From NCBI GenBank assembly GCA_002403105.1, contig DHHD01000085.1:6084-19969 (forward strand): 13,886 nucleotides of DNA, given 5' to 3'. The notes under the pieces are model-generated. The model was given only the letters and a program-made list of their open reading frames with translations, was not told the DNA's origin and did not search any database. Origin of the DNA: Anaerolineaceae bacterium UBA4781. Lineage in GTDB: Bacteria > Chloroflexota > Anaerolineae > Anaerolineales > Anaerolineaceae. Below are positions 13,234-13,886 of this stretch, in pieces. The first letter of the stretch is position 1, and every line of letters starts with the position of its first letter. The translations under genes and the position numbers were made by a program.

Positions 13234-13886
13234 ATGTCTGAAAAGAAACCAGACGAAATTACACCGGAAGCAATCTATCTATCACGTCGGGCATTTATGA
13301 AAAATGCCATTACCTTTTCTTCCGCAGCTCTCCTGGCAGCATGCACTGCAAAAACGAGCGAATTGCAGATGCAACCAACACTCAGCGGAATTACCGATGA
13401 GCTTGGGAATCCCTCAACCGCAGACGTAGACGTATATGGATTCACCAATTACTATGAGTTCTCGTCTGATAAAAAGGAGCCATCCAAATTAGCGCAAGAT
13501 TTTAGCACATCTCCTTGGAGTATTCAGATAAGCGGATTGGTGGATGAACCAAAAGAAATACTGGTCGATGAGATGAAAGCACAGCACTCCGTCATTGAAC
13601 GTATCTATAGAATGCGCTGTGTTGAAGGTTGGTCCATGGTGATTCCCTGGTCTGGGATCCTGTTAAAAGAAATTCTGGATATGGCTAAACCCACAACAGC
13701 TGCAAAATTTGTGCGTTTTGAAGGTGTTTTGGATCCTGAACAGATGCCGGGGCAGCTCAATTCTGCTTACCCTTGGCCGTATGTGGAAGGCTTGCGTTTG
13801 GATGAAGCCATGCATGACCTGACCTTGCTGGCAACCGGCATTTATGGAAAGGATCTGACCCCACAAAATGGAGCACCTTTGCGGTT
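13234..13886 (+). CDS. msrP: Protein-methionine-sulfoxide reductase catalytic subunit MsrP (3' partial)
   Basis: 217 codons are visible before the window ends; E. coli MsrP (YedY) is about 330 residues, so roughly a third is missing. The enzyme is a molybdopterin oxidoreductase that repairs oxidised methionine in exported proteins, normally with the membrane haem protein MsrQ. Matching segments are TNYYEFSSDK (71-80), TSPWSIQISG (92-101), ERIYRMRCVEGWSMVIPW (122-139) with the Mo-ligand Cys129, DPEQMPGQ (167-174), YPWPYVEGLRLDEAMHDLTL (179-198) and YGKDLTPQNGAPLR (204-217). A twin-arginine signal SRRAFMK (17-23) is followed by LLAAC ending at Cys37, which may be a lipobox. ATG 13234 follows AGGAAA 16 bases after the lipoprotein stop. 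MsrQ is not in view. Confidence 0.93.
   Translation, partial: MSEKKPDEITPEAIYLSRRAFMKNAITFSSAALLAACTAKTSELQMQPTLSGITDELGNPSTADVDVYGFTNYYEFSSDKKEPSKLAQDFSTSPWSIQISGLVDEPKEILVDEMKAQHSVIERIYRMRCVEGWSMVIPWSGILLKEILDMAKPTTAAKFVRFEGVLDPEQMPGQLNSAYPWPYVEGLRLDEAMHDLTLLATGIYGKDLTPQNGAPLR

Overview
The window looks like a chromosome segment from an anaerobic or facultative bacterium of the Chloroflexota, probably Anaerolineae-like. This is inferred from the gene set (GT5 glycogen synthase, GlgC, amylomaltase, polyphosphate glucokinase, RuvX-MltG) and from a lipoprotein with a Thr/Pro-rich linker after its lipobox, a style common in that phylum. No rRNA, tRNA, CRISPR array or intact insertion sequence was seen.

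Layout. The window opens with the last 45 codons of an unrecognised gene (1-138). A tightly packed plus-strand operon follows: a CinA-like protein whose C-terminal amidase domain has lost its catalytic motifs, an S-adenosylhomocysteine/methylthioadenosine deaminase-type amidohydrolase fused to a C-terminal CYTH (triphosphate tunnel) domain, then glgA, glgC and malQ. The gaps within this operon are 2-6 bases, or genes overlap. malQ meets a minus-strand EamA-type transporter gene tail to tail with a 16-base overlap. The transporter gene diverges from a Mn-type superoxide dismutase gene that ends in a clear intrinsic terminator. A minus-strand operon then reads ruvX, mltG, ppgK.

From about 11480 to 12383 lies an AT-rich stretch with no intact gene. 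It holds what look like decayed small genes: the 3' end of a Doc/Fic-type toxin gene, a 33-codon ORF without a proper start codon, and an unrecognised gene broken by two frameshifts in simple repeats. Its start region sits in the loop of a perfect 10-bp inverted repeat. A separate imperfect stem-loop lies further on. After this stretch a lipoprotein gene with a beta-sandwich-like domain precedes msrP, a Tat-exported molybdopterin methionine sulfoxide reductase gene cut off by the window end.

How the genes may work together. GlgC makes ADP-glucose, GlgA polymerises it, and MalQ remodels glucan chains and frees glucose. PpgK can phosphorylate that glucose with polyphosphate, although it lies in another operon. 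SOD and MsrP are both oxidative-damage functions. The most unusual protein is the amidohydrolase-CYTH fusion; the most unusual DNA is the gene graveyard between ruvX and the lipoprotein gene.
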